64,000 nt of DNA from Marinobacter salicampi (GTDB lineage: Bacteria > Pseudomonadota > Gammaproteobacteria > Pseudomonadales > Oleiphilaceae), in NCBI RefSeq assembly GCF_011074795.1, contig NZ_JAAMPF010000002.1, positions 174,741 through 238,740 on the forward strand. Reading direction: 5' to 3'. The notes under the pieces were generated by a model. It ran no database searches. It was not told where the DNA came from and was given only the letters and a program-made list of their open reading frames with translations. The position numbers were made by a program, and so were the translations under genes. Position 1 is the first letter of the stretch. Each line of letters starts with the position of its first letter. This document shows positions 53,732-62,763 of the stretch, piece after piece.

Positions 53732-54115
53732 ATGAGTCAAAGTATGAATGCCAAGGAAGGCAGCAAGGTATCAGGCACCCATGCTGAAGGTGTAGCCGCG
53801 CGCTACCTTATAAGTAAAGGCGTCAAGATCATTGAGAGAAACGTTTATAGCCGGGGCGGTGAGATTGACCTGATTGGTATCCACGACGAGGTATTGGTGT
53901 TCTTTGAAGTGCGTTACCGTGGCCGCTCTAGTTTCAGTACCGGCGCTGAGTCGATCGGATACCATAAGCAACGGAGGATTATCAAGGCGGCATCATACTA
54001 TTTGCACAGCCACAGCCTCTGGGATTATCCGAGTCGGATTGATGTCGTTGCGTTGGCTCCAGGCATTACCAAACAATATCGCATTCAGTGGATTCAAGAT
54101 GCAATTCAGGCGTAG
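53732..54115 (+). CDS. yraN: YraN family (UPF0102) endonuclease-fold protein
   Basis: The 127-residue protein has a restriction-endonuclease-like fold: HAEGVAARYLISKG, then RNVYSRGGEIDLIGIHDEVLVFFEVRYR, which carries the Glu-Asp...Glu-x-(Lys/Arg) pattern, and SRIDVVALAP. The family active site usually ends in E-V-K; here it is E-V-R, as in many members. The biological role is unsettled. It is encoded between lpoA (26 bases) and diaA (2 bases). Confidence 0.92.
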   Translation: MSQSMNAKEGSKVSGTHAEGVAARYLISKGVKIIERNVYSRGGEIDLIGIHDEVLVFFEVRYRGRSSFSTGAESIGYHKQRRIIKAASYYLHSHSLWDYPSRIDVVALAPGITKQYRIQWIQDAIQA

Positions 54116-54117
54116 CC

Positions 54118-54708
54118 ATGAGTGACAGTGAAAACATAATAAGTCAGTGGTTTGCAGCCCACATGGAACACACAGCAGAGGTCGCCAGTTCAACCACTGC
54201 CGACATCAGCCGTGCGGCAGAGGCCATCGTGCAAGCGCTGCTGCTCGATAGCAAAGTTATCGCCTGCGCGAACGGCAATGCCAATGTGCTGGCGCAGTAC
54301 TTCTGCACAGCGTTACTGAACCGGTACGAACACGACAGACCTGCGCTTCCGGCTATCAACCTTGGTGCTGACGGCACCACCTACTCCGCAATCTGCCGTG
54401 ATAACCGCTTCAATGACACGTTCTCCCGCCAGGTCCGCGCTATAGGGAAAGCCAATGATATCCTGCTTGTCGTGGTGGACGATGGCCATAAGGCCAATCT
54501 CATACAGGCCATACAGGCAGCACATGACCGCGAAATGAAGGTGGTGGTTCTGAGCGCCAAGGAGAAAACCGACATCACCTCGCTGCTTCATGGGGACGAC
54601 CATGAGGTCGCCCTGCCCAACCTTGAACCAAGCCAGGCGGGCCCCTTGATGCTGGTGATCATCAATGCTTTATGCGGATTGATCGACAGGAAACTGTTTG
54701 GAGGATAA
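54118..54708 (+). CDS. diaA: SIS-domain protein DiaA (DnaA initiator-associating)
   Basis: The 196-residue protein has a single SIS domain of the phosphoheptose-isomerase type: SKVIACANGNANVLAQYF, NDTFSRQVRAIGKANDILLVVVDDG and IIN-ALCGLIDRKLFGG at the end. By position after lpoA-yraN it is DiaA, a tetramer that promotes DnaA assembly at oriC, rather than the LPS enzyme GmhA; the two are similar. The canonical isomerase residue pattern after the SIS loop is altered (GNANVLAQ, not GGS/GNGGSA), which favours DiaA. Confidence 0.82.
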   Translation: MSDSENIISQWFAAHMEHTAEVASSTTADISRAAEAIVQALLLDSKVIACANGNANVLAQYFCTALLNRYEHDRPALPAINLGADGTTYSAICRDNRFNDTFSRQVRAIGKANDILLVVVDDGHKANLIQAIQAAHDREMKVVVLSAKEKTDITSLLHGDDHEVALPNLEPSQAGPLMLVIINALCGLIDRKLFGG

Positions 54709-54729
54709 GAGCGACCCGTGGAGTCGCTC
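54709..54729. terminator. Hairpin between diaA and sspB
   Basis: GAGCGAC and GTCGCTC form a 7-bp stem around a 7-base loop, immediately after the diaA stop and 40 bases from the convergent sspB stop. No long T-run follows on either strand; a weak bidirectional terminator is possible. Confidence 0.5.
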
Positions 54730-54768
54730 AAATTCAGCCATGTAGAAAGTCTTATCCAAAAGGTGAGA

Positions 54769-55200
54769 TTATTTGACCACTTTCAAGCTGGGCTTGCCCG
54801 AGGGGCGTTGCCCTGCCTTGCCCGCCGAAGGCTCGGCTTCGGGTGCCTGGCCGTCCGGATCCGGTGATCCGGGCTCACTACCAAACACCATCCCTTCCCC
54901 ATTCTCACGAGCATAGATGGCCATTACGGCCTGAAGGGGAACAAAGACCTGCATGGGCACTCCCCCAAAGCGAGCGCTAAATTCGAGCGCCCCGTTGCCA
55001 ACCACCAGGTTTTTTACTGCGCCAGGGCTGATATTGAGCACAATCTGCCCGTTGGCGACATGCTCTGTCGGGACCTGCACCCCCTGAACACCCGCATCCA
55101 CGACGATGTAAGGGGTGCAATCATTATCCAGGATCCACTCATTGAAGGCTCGCACCAGGTACGGCCTGCTGGATGCCATCTTCACAGTCTTCTCAGACAC
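54769..55200 (-). CDS. sspB: ClpXP specificity-enhancing factor SspB
   Basis: SspB delivers ssrA-tagged and some regulator substrates to ClpXP. The 143 residues show the globular domain (MASSRPYLVRAFNEWILDN..., about residues 8-112) with VQVPTEHVANGQIVLNISPGAV and FSARFGGVPMQVFVP, then a flexible Pro/Gly/Ala tail ending KPSLKVVK, the ClpX-binding C-terminal peptide. It follows sspA after 35 bases. Confidence 0.95.
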   Translation of the reverse strand: MSEKTVKMASSRPYLVRAFNEWILDNDCTPYIVVDAGVQGVQVPTEHVANGQIVLNISPGAVKNLVVGNGALEFSARFGGVPMQVFVPLQAVMAIYARENGEGMVFGSEPGSPDPDGQAPEAEPSAGKAGQRPSGKPSLKVVK

Positions 55201-55235
55201 TCAATCCCCCATGCCCAAGCTTGCGCCAGGCCAAA

Positions 55236-55865
55236 TCAGTTACGAATATCTTCCTCAAGATCGGAAAGACTGGCCTTGAAGCCATCGCGAGCGAAGATTT
55301 TTTCCATATACTTCTGTAACGGTTTTGCCTGTTTTTCAGTAAATTCGATACCCATCGCAGGCAGTCGCCAAAGAATCGGCGCAATACAGCAGTCAACAAT
55401 GGTGAATTCTTCTGACAGGAAAAAAGGCATTTCACCGAACAGTGGCGCAGTCGCCAATAGACTCTCACGTAATTCCTTGCGTGCTGTTTCAGAAGCCTTA
55501 TGGTTTGGCTGAGCCAGGATCTGATCCACGAAGCCACACCAGTCTTTCTGGATCCGGTGGATCATAAGACGACTGTTGGCCCTGGCTACGGGGTAGACCG
55601 GCAGCAGAGGCGGATGAGGAAAGCGCTCATCCAGATACTCCATCATGATATTGGGCTCGTAGAGCACCAGGTCACGATCAACCAGAGTCGGGAGTGCATT
55701 GTAGGGATTAAGGTCGGCCAGCTCTCCTGGCGGGTTGTCGGGATCCACATCTACGATATCGACGGTAACGCCCTTCTCAGCGAGCACGATGCGGACACGG
55801 TGGCTGTAATGGCTGGCCGGATCCGAGAAAAACGTCATTGATGACCGCTTGGTCACAACGCCCAT
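55236..55865 (-). CDS. sspA: Stringent starvation protein A
   Basis: SspA is a GST-fold protein that binds RNA polymerase and affects stress and virulence genes; it lacks glutathione transferase activity in studied species. The 209 residues include [40 protein letters not shown] and a helical C-terminal domain with [16 protein letters not shown] segment [15 protein letters not shown]. It is paired with sspB. A terminator separates it from the pet operon. Confidence 0.94.
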   Translation of the reverse strand: MGVVTKRSSMTFFSDPASHYSHRVRIVLAEKGVTVDIVDVDPDNPPGELADLNPYNALPTLVDRDLVLYEPNIMMEYLDERFPHPPLLPVYPVARANSRLMIHRIQKDWCGFVDQILAQPNHKASETARKELRESLLATAPLFGEMPFFLSEEFTIVDCCIAPILWRLPAMGIEFTEKQAKPLQKYMEKIFARDGFKASLSDLEEDIRN

Positions 55866-55911
55866 AAAACTACCCCACGATTAGACACGTCAAAATTAGA
55901 CTTCATAACGC

Positions 55912-55945
55912 AAAAAGCCAGCGGGCCTGATGAAAGGCCCGCTGG
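55912..55945 (-). terminator. Intrinsic terminator after petABC
   Basis: On the minus strand CCAGCGGGCC pairs exactly with GGCCCGCTGG around an 8-base loop, followed by CTTTTTG. It ends the petABC transcript, 33 bases after the petC stop. Confidence 0.9.
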
Positions 55946-55977
55946 ACATTCCTGAGTCGCCTATTATACCCGATTCT

Positions 55978-56736
55978 TCAGTGTACGTCCTTCCAGTACT
56001 CCCGGTTGAGGAGCCAGGCAAAGACAAAGAAGATCGCAATGAAGATCAGCACAAACATGCCCAGGCGTTCCCGCTCTAGCTTGACCGGGTCTCCCATGTA
56101 GGAGAGAAAGTTGGTCAGGTCATACATAGCAACGTTAAACTCGCCGGGAGACATGGATCCTTCGCTGGCCCAGTCCGAGCAAATATCGCCGTTCTTGATG
56201 TTACCGCTCATAGGGTCAACACTGGACTTGCCGCCTATCTTCGGCTCTACCGCACATAACCCCTGCATTTCGACTAACACATGGGGCATGCCGACATTGT
56301 CAAAGACTACGTTGTTAACGCCCAAGGGACGAGTGTCATCCTGGTAAAAGCCTCGCAGGTAGGAATAGATCCAGTCTTCACCGCGCAAACGAGACTCCAG
56401 GGTCAGGTCCGGTGGCGCATTACCAAACCAGTTCGCGGCCATATCCTGATCCATGCCAATTTCAATTAGTTCTCCGATTTTGGCGCCGGTAAAGATAAGG
56501 TTCTCTTCGAACAACTCCGCTGGGATCTCCAGGTCGTCCGCAATACGTTGGTAGCGGGCATACTCTAGCGAGTGACACCCGAGACAGTAGTTCATAAACA
56601 TGGCCGCACCGCGTTGCAGGGAGGCCTTGTTCGAATGGTCAGGCTCCATGCTATCGAGCTCGACACCCTCTGCAGCTGCCAGAACAAAACCGGGCAACAT
56701 GACAATCACTAGAACCAGAACAAACTTCTTAATCAT
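55978..56736 (-). CDS. petC: Cytochrome c1 of the bc1 complex
   Basis: PetC carries the covalent c-type haem that passes electrons from the Rieske centre to soluble cytochrome c. The 252 residues have a signal peptide (residues 1-20), the haem motif CLGCHS near residue 54, the Met-ligand region near the C-terminus, and a terminal membrane anchor LGMFVLIFIAIFFVFAWLL. It overlaps petB by 4 bases. Confidence 0.96.
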   Translation of the reverse strand: MIKKFVLVLVIVMLPGFVLAAAEGVELDSMEPDHSNKASLQRGAAMFMNYCLGCHSLEYARYQRIADDLEIPAELFEENLIFTGAKIGELIEIGMDQDMAANWFGNAPPDLTLESRLRGEDWIYSYLRGFYQDDTRPLGVNNVVFDNVGMPHVLVEMQGLCAVEPKIGGKSSVDPMSGNIKNGDICSDWASEGSMSPGEFNVAMYDLTNFLSYMGDPVKLERERLGMFVLIFIAIFFVFAWLLNREYWKDVH

Positions 56737-57965
56737 CCTGTGACCCTCTCTGGCACTGGCTTGGTTTTCTCCATCCGCGTATAGAACGGCATCAGAATGA
56801 AGTAGAGGAAGTACAGCGTCGTGAGCACTTGGGCAAGAATAGTGCGCCCCTCTGTAGCTGGTACGATGCCCAGATAACCCAGCACAACGAAGCTCACTAC
56901 AAATATTGCCAGAGCGATCTTGCTCAGAATGCCCTTGTAGCGGATAGAACGGACCGGGCTCCGATCAAGCCAGGGCAGCACAAACAGGATCGCAATGGCA
57001 CCGCCCATGACCACAACACCCCAGAACTTCGCCTCAAGCCCAAACAGATCCACTGTCACAGCGCGCAACATGGCGTAGAAGGGCGTGAAATACCACACCG
57101 GCGCAATGTGGTCCGGAGTTTTCAAGGCATTGGCTGGTTCGAAGTTTGGTTTCTCAAGGAAGAGACCACCCATTTCAGGGAAGAAGAACACAACGATACA
57201 GAAAACGAACAGGAAAACCGCAACCCCTACCAGGTCGTGCACTGAGTAATATGGGTGGAAGGGGATGCCATCACGGGGGACACCGTTCTCGTCCTTGTTC
57301 TTTTTGATGTCGATGCCATCCGGATTGTTGGAACCCACTTCGTGAAGCGCAAGAATGTGCAGCACAACGAGCCCCAGGAGGACAATCGGTAGAGCCACCA
57401 CGTGCAGTGCAAAGAACCGGTTCAGGGTGATACCTGAAATCAGGTAGTCGCCACGAATCCAGAGGGACAGGTCTTCGCCAATAACGGGAATTGCACCGAA
57501 CAGGTTTACAATAACCTGGGCACCCCAGTAAGACATCTGGCCCCAGGGCAACAGGTAGCCCATGAAGGCTTCTGCCATAAGCACCAGGTAGATCAGCATA
57601 CCGAACAGCCATATCAGCTCACGTGGCTTCTGATACGAACCATACATCAGCCCCCGGAACATATGGAGGTAGACGACGACGAAAAATGCAGAGGCACCGG
57701 TCGAATGCAGATAACGTAGCAGCCATCCCCACTCGACATCGCGCATGATGTATTCAACAGAGGAAAACGCCCCTTCTGCTGACGGGTTGTAACTCATGGT
57801 CAGCCAGATCCCGGTGACGAGCTGATTCACTAATACCAGCAGGGCCAGAGATCCGAAAAAATACCAGACGTTGAAATTTTTGGGCGCGTAGTACTTACCC
57901 AGATGCTTATTGTACGCATCCACAATGGGAAGGCGTTGATCGATCCAACTGACGAGTTTTTGCAT
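56733..57965 (-). CDS. petB: Cytochrome b of the bc1 complex
   Basis: PetB is the membrane core that oxidises ubiquinol. The 410 residues have eight helices, with haem-ligand histidines in LRYLHSTGASAFFVVVYLHM (helix B) and FALHVVALPIVLLGLVVLHILALHEVG (helix D). The PEWY-type Qo loop reads APVWYFTPFYAML, that is PVWYF; the PEWY Glu is replaced by Val here. It shares its first base with the last of the petA stop. The long-form fused cytochrome b/c1 of some species is not present. Confidence 0.95.
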   Translation of the reverse strand: MQKLVSWIDQRLPIVDAYNKHLGKYYAPKNFNVWYFFGSLALLVLVNQLVTGIWLTMSYNPSAEGAFSSVEYIMRDVEWGWLLRYLHSTGASAFFVVVYLHMFRGLMYGSYQKPRELIWLFGMLIYLVLMAEAFMGYLLPWGQMSYWGAQVIVNLFGAIPVIGEDLSLWIRGDYLISGITLNRFFALHVVALPIVLLGLVVLHILALHEVGSNNPDGIDIKKNKDENGVPRDGIPFHPYYSVHDLVGVAVFLFVFCIVVFFFPEMGGLFLEKPNFEPANALKTPDHIAPVWYFTPFYAMLRAVTVDLFGLEAKFWGVVVMGGAIAILFVLPWLDRSPVRSIRYKGILSKIALAIFVVSFVVLGYLGIVPATEGRTILAQVLTTLYFLYFILMPFYTRMEKTKPVPERVTG

Positions 57966-58561
57966 TATACGTTCTCCGGATCCAGCCCAACGGTGAGCGT
58001 GTCATCGCTATCGTATCGGTAAGGGGGCACCTCAAGATTAGACGGCGCAGGCTGATTGGAGTAGACCCGACCGGCCATGTCATAACGGGAACCGTGACAG
58101 GCGCAGTAGAAACCACCCAGCCATTCTTCGCCGAGATCCGAGGGGGCAACCTCAGGCCGATAGTTCGGAGAGCAGCCCAGGTGAGTGCAGATCCCGACTA
58201 AAACAGCATACTCATCCTTGATGGAGCGATAGATGCCCTCGATGTACGCCGGCTGTTGGGCCGTATCTTCTGATTGCGGGTCTCTTACCCGATCATTGAG
58301 CTTCTCGATGCCCTCCAGCATCTCCTCCGTTCGCCGCACAACCCATACAGGCTTGCCACGCCACTCCACCGTAATCTGCTGGCCCGGCTCAATCTTGCTG
58401 ATATTGACGGTAACCGGTGCACCTGCCGCCTTGGCCTTGGCGCTGGGATTCCAGGACGCCACGAAAGGAACAGCCGCACCGACGACGCCGACTCCACCCA
58501 CGACCGATGTTGCGCCGATCAGAAACCGGCGTCGGCTCTGGCTCACGTCGCCATTATTCAT
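57965..58561 (-). CDS. petA: Rieske iron-sulfur subunit of the bc1 complex
   Basis: PetA accepts the first electron from ubiquinol. The 198-residue protein has a Tat-type N-terminus (SRRRFLIGATSVVGGVGVVGA), a membrane helix, and the [2Fe-2S] ligands in GICTHLGCSPN (box 1) and YCACHGSRYD (box 2). It is the first gene of the operon. Two abutting palindromes lie about 100 bases upstream. Confidence 0.97.
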   Translation of the reverse strand: MNNGDVSQSRRRFLIGATSVVGGVGVVGAAVPFVASWNPSAKAKAAGAPVTVNISKIEPGQQITVEWRGKPVWVVRRTEEMLEGIEKLNDRVRDPQSEDTAQQPAYIEGIYRSIKDEYAVLVGICTHLGCSPNYRPEVAPSDLGEEWLGGFYCACHGSRYDMAGRVYSNQPAPSNLEVPPYRYDSDDTLTVGLDPENV

Positions 58562-58655
58562 TATGGTTCTCTCCCATCAGGCAATGCACGCTAGGCCACC
58601 GGCCAGTCAAGCATTGAAAAGGACATCACGACCCGAAAAGTTAAACGGACCAAAT

Positions 58656-58692
58656 GGTAATGAAATTACCCCTTCCTTACAAGTAAGAAAGG
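58656..58692. repeat. Two abutting palindromes upstream of petA
   Basis: GGTAAT-GAA-ATTACC (58656-58670) is perfect; it is followed directly by CCTTCCTTAC-AA-GTAAGAAAGG (58671-58692), a 10-bp dyad with one mismatch. They sit in the rpsI-petA gap, 95-131 bases before the petA ATG, where an operator would be expected. Confidence 0.5.
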
Positions 58693-58749
58693 GCCGGGAA
58701 CTGCCTCGAAAACAGGCGACAGGAGCCAGGCCTCGTTCCCGCGGAACAT

Positions 58750-58773
58750 AAAAAAACCCGGCATGGAGCCGGG
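58750..58773 (-). terminator. Intrinsic terminator after rpsI
   Basis: On the minus strand CCCGGC-TCCAT-GCCGGG is followed by seven T, 26 bases after the rpsI stop. Confidence 0.92.
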
Positions 58774-58798
58774 CTTTCGAGTCTGGACCAGACACCAA

Positions 58799-59191
58799 TT
58801 AACGCTTGGAGTACTGGGGACGCTTACGCGCCTTGCGCAGACCAACTTTCTTACGCTCAACCTCACGGGCATCACGGGTAACATAACCCGCCTTCCTCAG
58901 AGCTGGACGCAATGTTTCGTCGTAATCCATCAATGCTCGTGTCAGACCATGGCGAATGGCCCCGGCCTGGCCACTGATACCGCCACCTTGGACAGTGACA
59001 TTGATATCAAAGCGATCACCGGATTCGGCAACAACCAGAGGCTGACGCACGATCATGCGAAGGGTTTCACGACCGAAGAATTCTTCGATAGTGCGACCGT
59101 TGATAGAGATGTTGCCGCTACCAGGCTTGATAAAGACCCGAGCCGTGGATGTCTTGCGGCGACCCGTACCGTAATTTTGTGCTACAGACAT
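58799..59191 (-). CDS. rpsI: 30S ribosomal protein S9
   Basis: S9 (uS9) has 130 residues, the usual length. It shows [40 protein letters not shown] and the C-terminal [17 protein letters not shown] whose last residue contacts P-site tRNA. It follows rplM after 12 bases, the conserved two-gene operon. Confidence 0.98.
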   Translation of the reverse strand: MSVAQNYGTGRRKTSTARVFIKPGSGNISINGRTIEEFFGRETLRMIVRQPLVVAESGDRFDINVTVQGGGISGQAGAIRHGLTRALMDYDETLRPALRKAGYVTRDAREVERKKVGLRKARKRPQYSKR

Positions 59192-59203
59192 ATCCGCCTT
59201 CCG

Positions 59204-59632
59204 TTAAATATCAAGTTCTTTGGGCTGCTGGGCTGCGTGAGGGTGCTCAGCGCCGGCGTAGATTTTCAGCTTCTTGAACATGGCACGACCCAGCGGGCCT
59301 TTCGGAAGCATGCCTTTCACCGAATGCTCGATGACCTGTTCCGGTGCCTTGTCGACCAGCTTCTCGAAGTTGATGGACTTGATACCACCTGGAAAGCCGG
59401 TATGACTGTAGTACATCTTCGAAGATGATTTTTTGCCTGTTACCCGAACCTGACCGGCATTGATAACAACAATGTAATCGCCAGTGTCGACGTGAGGGGT
59501 AAACTCAGGCTTATGCTTGCCCCGCAGACGAAGGGCGATTTCGGTTGACAGACGACCCAGCGTCTTGCCGGCTGCGTCTACAACGTACCAGTCACGTTTT
59601 ACGGTTTCTGGTTTCGCACTCAGAGTCTTCAT
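59204..59632 (-). CDS. rplM: 50S ribosomal protein L13
   Basis: L13 (uL13) has 142 residues from the ATG at 59632 ([20 protein letters not shown]), which has a GGCGGA ribosome-binding site; a longer frame to 59737 runs through the leader and is rejected. Motifs are [36 protein letters not shown] and [20 protein letters not shown]. In E. coli L13 represses its own operon through the mRNA leader; the leader here has a strong hairpin. Confidence 0.98.
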   Translation of the reverse strand: MKTLSAKPETVKRDWYVVDAAGKTLGRLSTEIALRLRGKHKPEFTPHVDTGDYIVVINAGQVRVTGKKSSSKMYYSHTGFPGGIKSINFEKLVDKAPEQVIEHSVKGMLPKGPLGRAMFKKLKIYAGAEHPHAAQQPKELDI

Positions 59633-59665
59633 TGATTCCGCCTTGAACGCTATAAAAGAAACGTT

Positions 59666-59701
59666 AAAAACCGCCACTGACAGGCGCTTTACGCTCAGTG
59701 G
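59666..59701 (-). promoter_or_regulatory. Terminator-like hairpin in the rplM leader
   Basis: On the minus strand CCACTGA...TCAGTGG (59674-59701) forms a 7-bp stem closed by a smaller GCG/CGC stem, followed by GG-TTTTT, and ends 34 bases before the rplM start. It lies downstream of the promoter, so it could be an attenuator or an L13-binding leader. Confidence 0.55.
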
Positions 59702-59782
59702 AAGTTTTTGACCTATGTTTGTCGGCAGTGACAACAATCGGGGCTGATGTTGATGTCATTGCCTTGAAAAGCCAGGGCGCGA

Positions 59783-59812
59783 AGTATATCCGAACTGGTA
59801 GCCCAATGCCAA
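59783..59812 (-). promoter_or_regulatory. Promoter of rplM-rpsI
   Basis: On the minus strand TTGGCA (59807-59812) and TATACT (59783-59788), each five of six consensus bases, are spaced by 18 bases and would give a leader of about 145 bases. It lies just past the stop of the upstream TatD gene. Confidence 0.7.
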
Positions 59813-59830
59813 CCCCTCTGTGCAGGTCTT

Positions 59831-60616
59831 TCAAGGCTTATCCACACTCTCTCGCCAGCGATAAAGGCGGTACACGTTGTCTCTCAGGGCATGCCGAATA
59901 ACGTCCTCGGACTCTGGCCGCAGCTTGACGAGAGCGGACAGGATCTCGGGCAGGCGGGTGGGAGAGTTGCGGCCTTTTTCAACTCCGGCCGGCGGCATAT
60001 CGGGCGCGTCGGTCTCAAGTATGAGAGAGGACAGGGGCGCCGACGCGATTGCTTCGGTCGTTTTCCTGGCACGGTCATAGGTAATGATCCCACTGACGCC
60101 CAAAAATATTCCGAACTCCGTCAGCTTTCGTGCCTGCTGCTCACTCCCGGCAAAGGCATGTACGAGAGCCGGTCCCTGAAAACGCTTTTTTTTCAGCGTA
60201 TCGAATACCTCGTCGTTGGTCCGCACCGAATGAATAACGAGAGGGAGGTCCAGGTCCCGGGCAAGCTCAACCTGGGCCTCAAACCACCATTGTTGCTTGT
60301 CGAGGCTGCCCCTCAGGCGATCAAGCCCACACTCACCTAAACCTACACAGTTGCGCGGTGCGGCCCGCAGCTCCTGGGCCAGATAGTCAAGCGCTGGCCT
60401 TTCGTGCTCATCAATGAACCACGGATGTATTCCCAAGCAGTAGTAGAGTCCTTCATGGGAAGCCGCTGTACTGGCCACCTGCCCCCAATCAGCTTGGCGA
60501 ACCCCCGGAATCACCATGCGGTCCACGCCGGCCTTGGCCAGCGCTGCCATTATAGAGTCGCGCTCATTATCAAAAGCGGGGAAATCAAAATGGCAGTGGG
60601 CGTCAACCAGGTTCAT
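59831..60616 (-). CDS. TatD family DNase (metal-dependent hydrolase)
   Basis: The 261-residue product of the ATG at 60616 (MNLVDAHCHFDF) has GGGAG 8 bases upstream; a TTG six codons earlier is rejected. It is a TIM-barrel metallohydrolase with HCHFD, GIHPWF, GECGLDR, VIHSVRTNDEV, ALVHAFAGSEQQ and LETDAPDMPP. It resembles the YjjV/YcfH subgroup. It probably acts as a 3'-5' exonuclease on DNA or RNA. It follows prfC after 14 bases. Confidence 0.92.
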   Translation of the reverse strand: MNLVDAHCHFDFPAFDNERDSIMAALAKAGVDRMVIPGVRQADWGQVASTAASHEGLYYCLGIHPWFIDEHERPALDYLAQELRAAPRNCVGLGECGLDRLRGSLDKQQWWFEAQVELARDLDLPLVIHSVRTNDEVFDTLKKKRFQGPALVHAFAGSEQQARKLTEFGIFLGVSGIITYDRARKTTEAIASAPLSSLILETDAPDMPPAGVEKGRNSPTRLPEILSALVKLRPESEDVIRHALRDNVYRLYRWRESVDKP

Positions 60617-60630
60617 CAACTCATCTCCCG

Positions 60631-62211
60631 TCAATGTTCTCGGGTTTTGTGGAACTCTATGTCCGGGTAGCGCTCCTGGGCCAGCTGCAGATTGACCATG
60701 GTTGGTGCGATATACGCCAGTCTGTCGCCTCCATCGAGAGCAATGTAATCGCTGGCCTTGCGTTGAAACTCATCCAGCTTGCGCTCATCCGGACTGGTGA
60801 TCCAACGGGCAGTTGCAACGTTGATAGGCTCGTACACAGCCTCCACTTTATATTCGCTCTTCAGTCGACTGACCACCACATCAAACTGCAGCACCCCCAC
60901 CGCACCAACGATCAAGTCGTTATTTTTCAACGGACGGAAAACCTGAACAGCACCCTCCTCCGACAGCTGCACCAGACCTTTCTGCAGCTGCTTGGCCTTC
61001 AATGGATCCTTGAGCCGTATCCTGCGGAACAGCTCCGGTGCGAAATTCGGAATCCCCGTGAATTTCATATCTTCGCCGGATGTAAAAGTGTCGCCCAGTT
61101 GAATTGTGCCGTGATTGTGAAGACCGATGATATCCCCGGGGAAAGCCTCTTCCGCATGCTCCCGATCACCCGCCATGAAGGTCAGGGCATCGGTGAATCG
61201 CACCTCTTTGCCGATCCTCACATGGCGAGCCTTCATTCCTTGGGCATAGCGGCCCGAAACAATCCTCATGAAAGCGACGCGGTCGCGATGCTGAGGGTCC
61301 ATGTTGGCCTGGATCTTGAAAACAAAGCCGGAAAAGACATCATCAGTGGGTTTCACGACCCGGGTATCGGTAGCGCGGGGCTGCGGCTCTGGTGCCCACT
61401 CGACGAGACCATCAAGCATATGGTCAACCCCGAAATTACCCAAGGCTGTGCCGAAAAACACCGGAGTAAGCTCACCGGCCAAGAATTTTGCCTGATCAAA
61501 ATCGTGAGAGGCGCCTTTAACCAACTCGATTTCATCACGAAGCTCGGATGCGTAGGGACCAAGAACCGCCTCAAGCTCGGGATTATCAAGGCCTTTGAAA
61601 ATACGCTCTTCCTGAATCATATGGCCCTGGCCGGACTTGTAGAGAATAATCTCGTCCCGCAACAGGTGGTAGACGCCTTTGAAGTTCTTGCCCATGCCTA
61701 TAGGCCAGGTCACCGGAGAACAAGCGATTTTCAGAACGTCTTCAACTTCATCCATGAGCTCAACTGGATCCCGGGTCTCGCGGTCAAGTTTGTTCATGAA
61801 TGTTAGGATGGGTGTATCCCGAAGACGGGTCACCTCCATCAACTTGATTGTACGCTCCTCAACACCCTTGGCACTGTCGATCACCATAAGGCATGAGTCC
61901 ACTGCAGTCAGCGTGCGGTACGTATCCTCCGAAAAGTCTTCGTGACCGGGGGTATCCAGAAGGTTGATCAGGCGACCGCCATAGGGAAACTGCATGACCG
62001 AGGTGGTCACCGAAATTCCCCTTTCCTTTTCCATCTCCATCCAGTCGGATTTGGCATGCTGACCGGACTTTTTGCCTTTAACAGTGCCGGCCCGCTGAAT
62101 GGCATGCCCGAAAAGCAGCACCTTTTCAGTAATGGTAGTTTTACCGGCGTCTGGGTGAGAGATAATGGCAAACGTGCGACGCTGGCCGACTTCCTTGGAA
62201 AGGGTAGACAT
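60631..62211 (-). CDS. prfC: Peptide chain release factor 3
   Basis: RF3 is the GTPase that recycles RF1/RF2 from the ribosome. The 526 residues show [16 protein letters not shown] (G1), the [15 protein letters not shown] switch [17 protein letters not shown] (G3), MNKLDRE (G4) and an EF-G-like C-terminal domain. It lies downstream of rimI (72 bases) and next to the TatD gene. Confidence 0.97.
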   Translation of the reverse strand: MSTLSKEVGQRRTFAIISHPDAGKTTITEKVLLFGHAIQRAGTVKGKKSGQHAKSDWMEMEKERGISVTTSVMQFPYGGRLINLLDTPGHEDFSEDTYRTLTAVDSCLMVIDSAKGVEERTIKLMEVTRLRDTPILTFMNKLDRETRDPVELMDEVEDVLKIACSPVTWPIGMGKNFKGVYHLLRDEIILYKSGQGHMIQEERIFKGLDNPELEAVLGPYASELRDEIELVKGASHDFDQAKFLAGELTPVFFGTALGNFGVDHMLDGLVEWAPEPQPRATDTRVVKPTDDVFSGFVFKIQANMDPQHRDRVAFMRIVSGRYAQGMKARHVRIGKEVRFTDALTFMAGDREHAEEAFPGDIIGLHNHGTIQLGDTFTSGEDMKFTGIPNFAPELFRRIRLKDPLKAKQLQKGLVQLSEEGAVQVFRPLKNNDLIVGAVGVLQFDVVVSRLKSEYKVEAVYEPINVATARWITSPDERKLDEFQRKASDYIALDGGDRLAYIAPTMVNLQLAQERYPDIEFHKTREH

Positions 62212-62283
62212 AGTTATTAAATGGCCTGGACGGAAAATTTGAAAACGGCAGGTATTATAGGTTCTGTTGCGCTCAGACGCGAG

Positions 62284-62763
62284 CTATGGCGGCGGCAGTA
62301 CTATCGACATCACACAGGCATCTTCACGCTCAACAGCGGCCGGATAATACCCTCGCCGTCGCCCAATCGGGGTAAACCCCATAGCCTCGTAGAGCTTGAG
62401 CGCCGGCTCATTACCTGCACGGACTTCCAGCAGGAGCCGAACCATACCGTCGGCAGCGGCTTGCGACATCGAGTGCCTGAGCAGAAGCTTGGCAGCCCCA
62501 AGACGACGTTCATCAGGCGCCACACATATATTTAAAAGATGGGCCTCATCCACCATATAAGTGACTACGGCGTAACCGGCCATTTCCTCGCCTCGAAACA
62601 GGGCCCATAGCCGATAAGTCGACTGGAAACAGTCGTTAAAGACAGCTTCACTCCAAGGATGAGAATAGGAATGTCGCTCTATCTCAAGCACCTTGGGCAG
62701 ATCATCGCGCCCCATAGCCCGGAGGTGCGTGCCGGGAGCCCGGGAGTCAGTCCGCTTTACCAC
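62284..62763 (-). CDS. rimI: Ribosomal protein S18 alanine N-acetyltransferase
   Basis: RimI acetylates the N-terminal alanine of S18. The likely start is GTG at 62763 with AGAGGG just upstream, giving 159 residues and overlapping the holD-like gene by 17 bases; a long frame extending to 63159 over that gene is rejected. GNAT motifs are IERHSYSHPWSEAVF, AHLLNICVAPDERRLGAAKLLL (acetyl-CoA loop) and LEVRAGNEPALKLYEAMGF. The pair holD-rimI is conserved from E. coli to Pseudomonas. Confidence 0.93.
   Translation of the reverse strand: MVKRTDSRAPGTHLRAMGRDDLPKVLEIERHSYSHPWSEAVFNDCFQSTYRLWALFRGEEMAGYAVVTYMVDEAHLLNICVAPDERRLGAAKLLLRHSMSQAAADGMVRLLLEVRAGNEPALKLYEAMGFTPIGRRRGYYPAAVEREDACVMSIVLPPP

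Noticed and set aside
60634..61806. Open frame of 390 codons on the plus strand opposite prfC
   Set aside because: Lies wholly within prfC on the other strand, with no recognisable domain; typical antisense shadow in GC-rich DNA.
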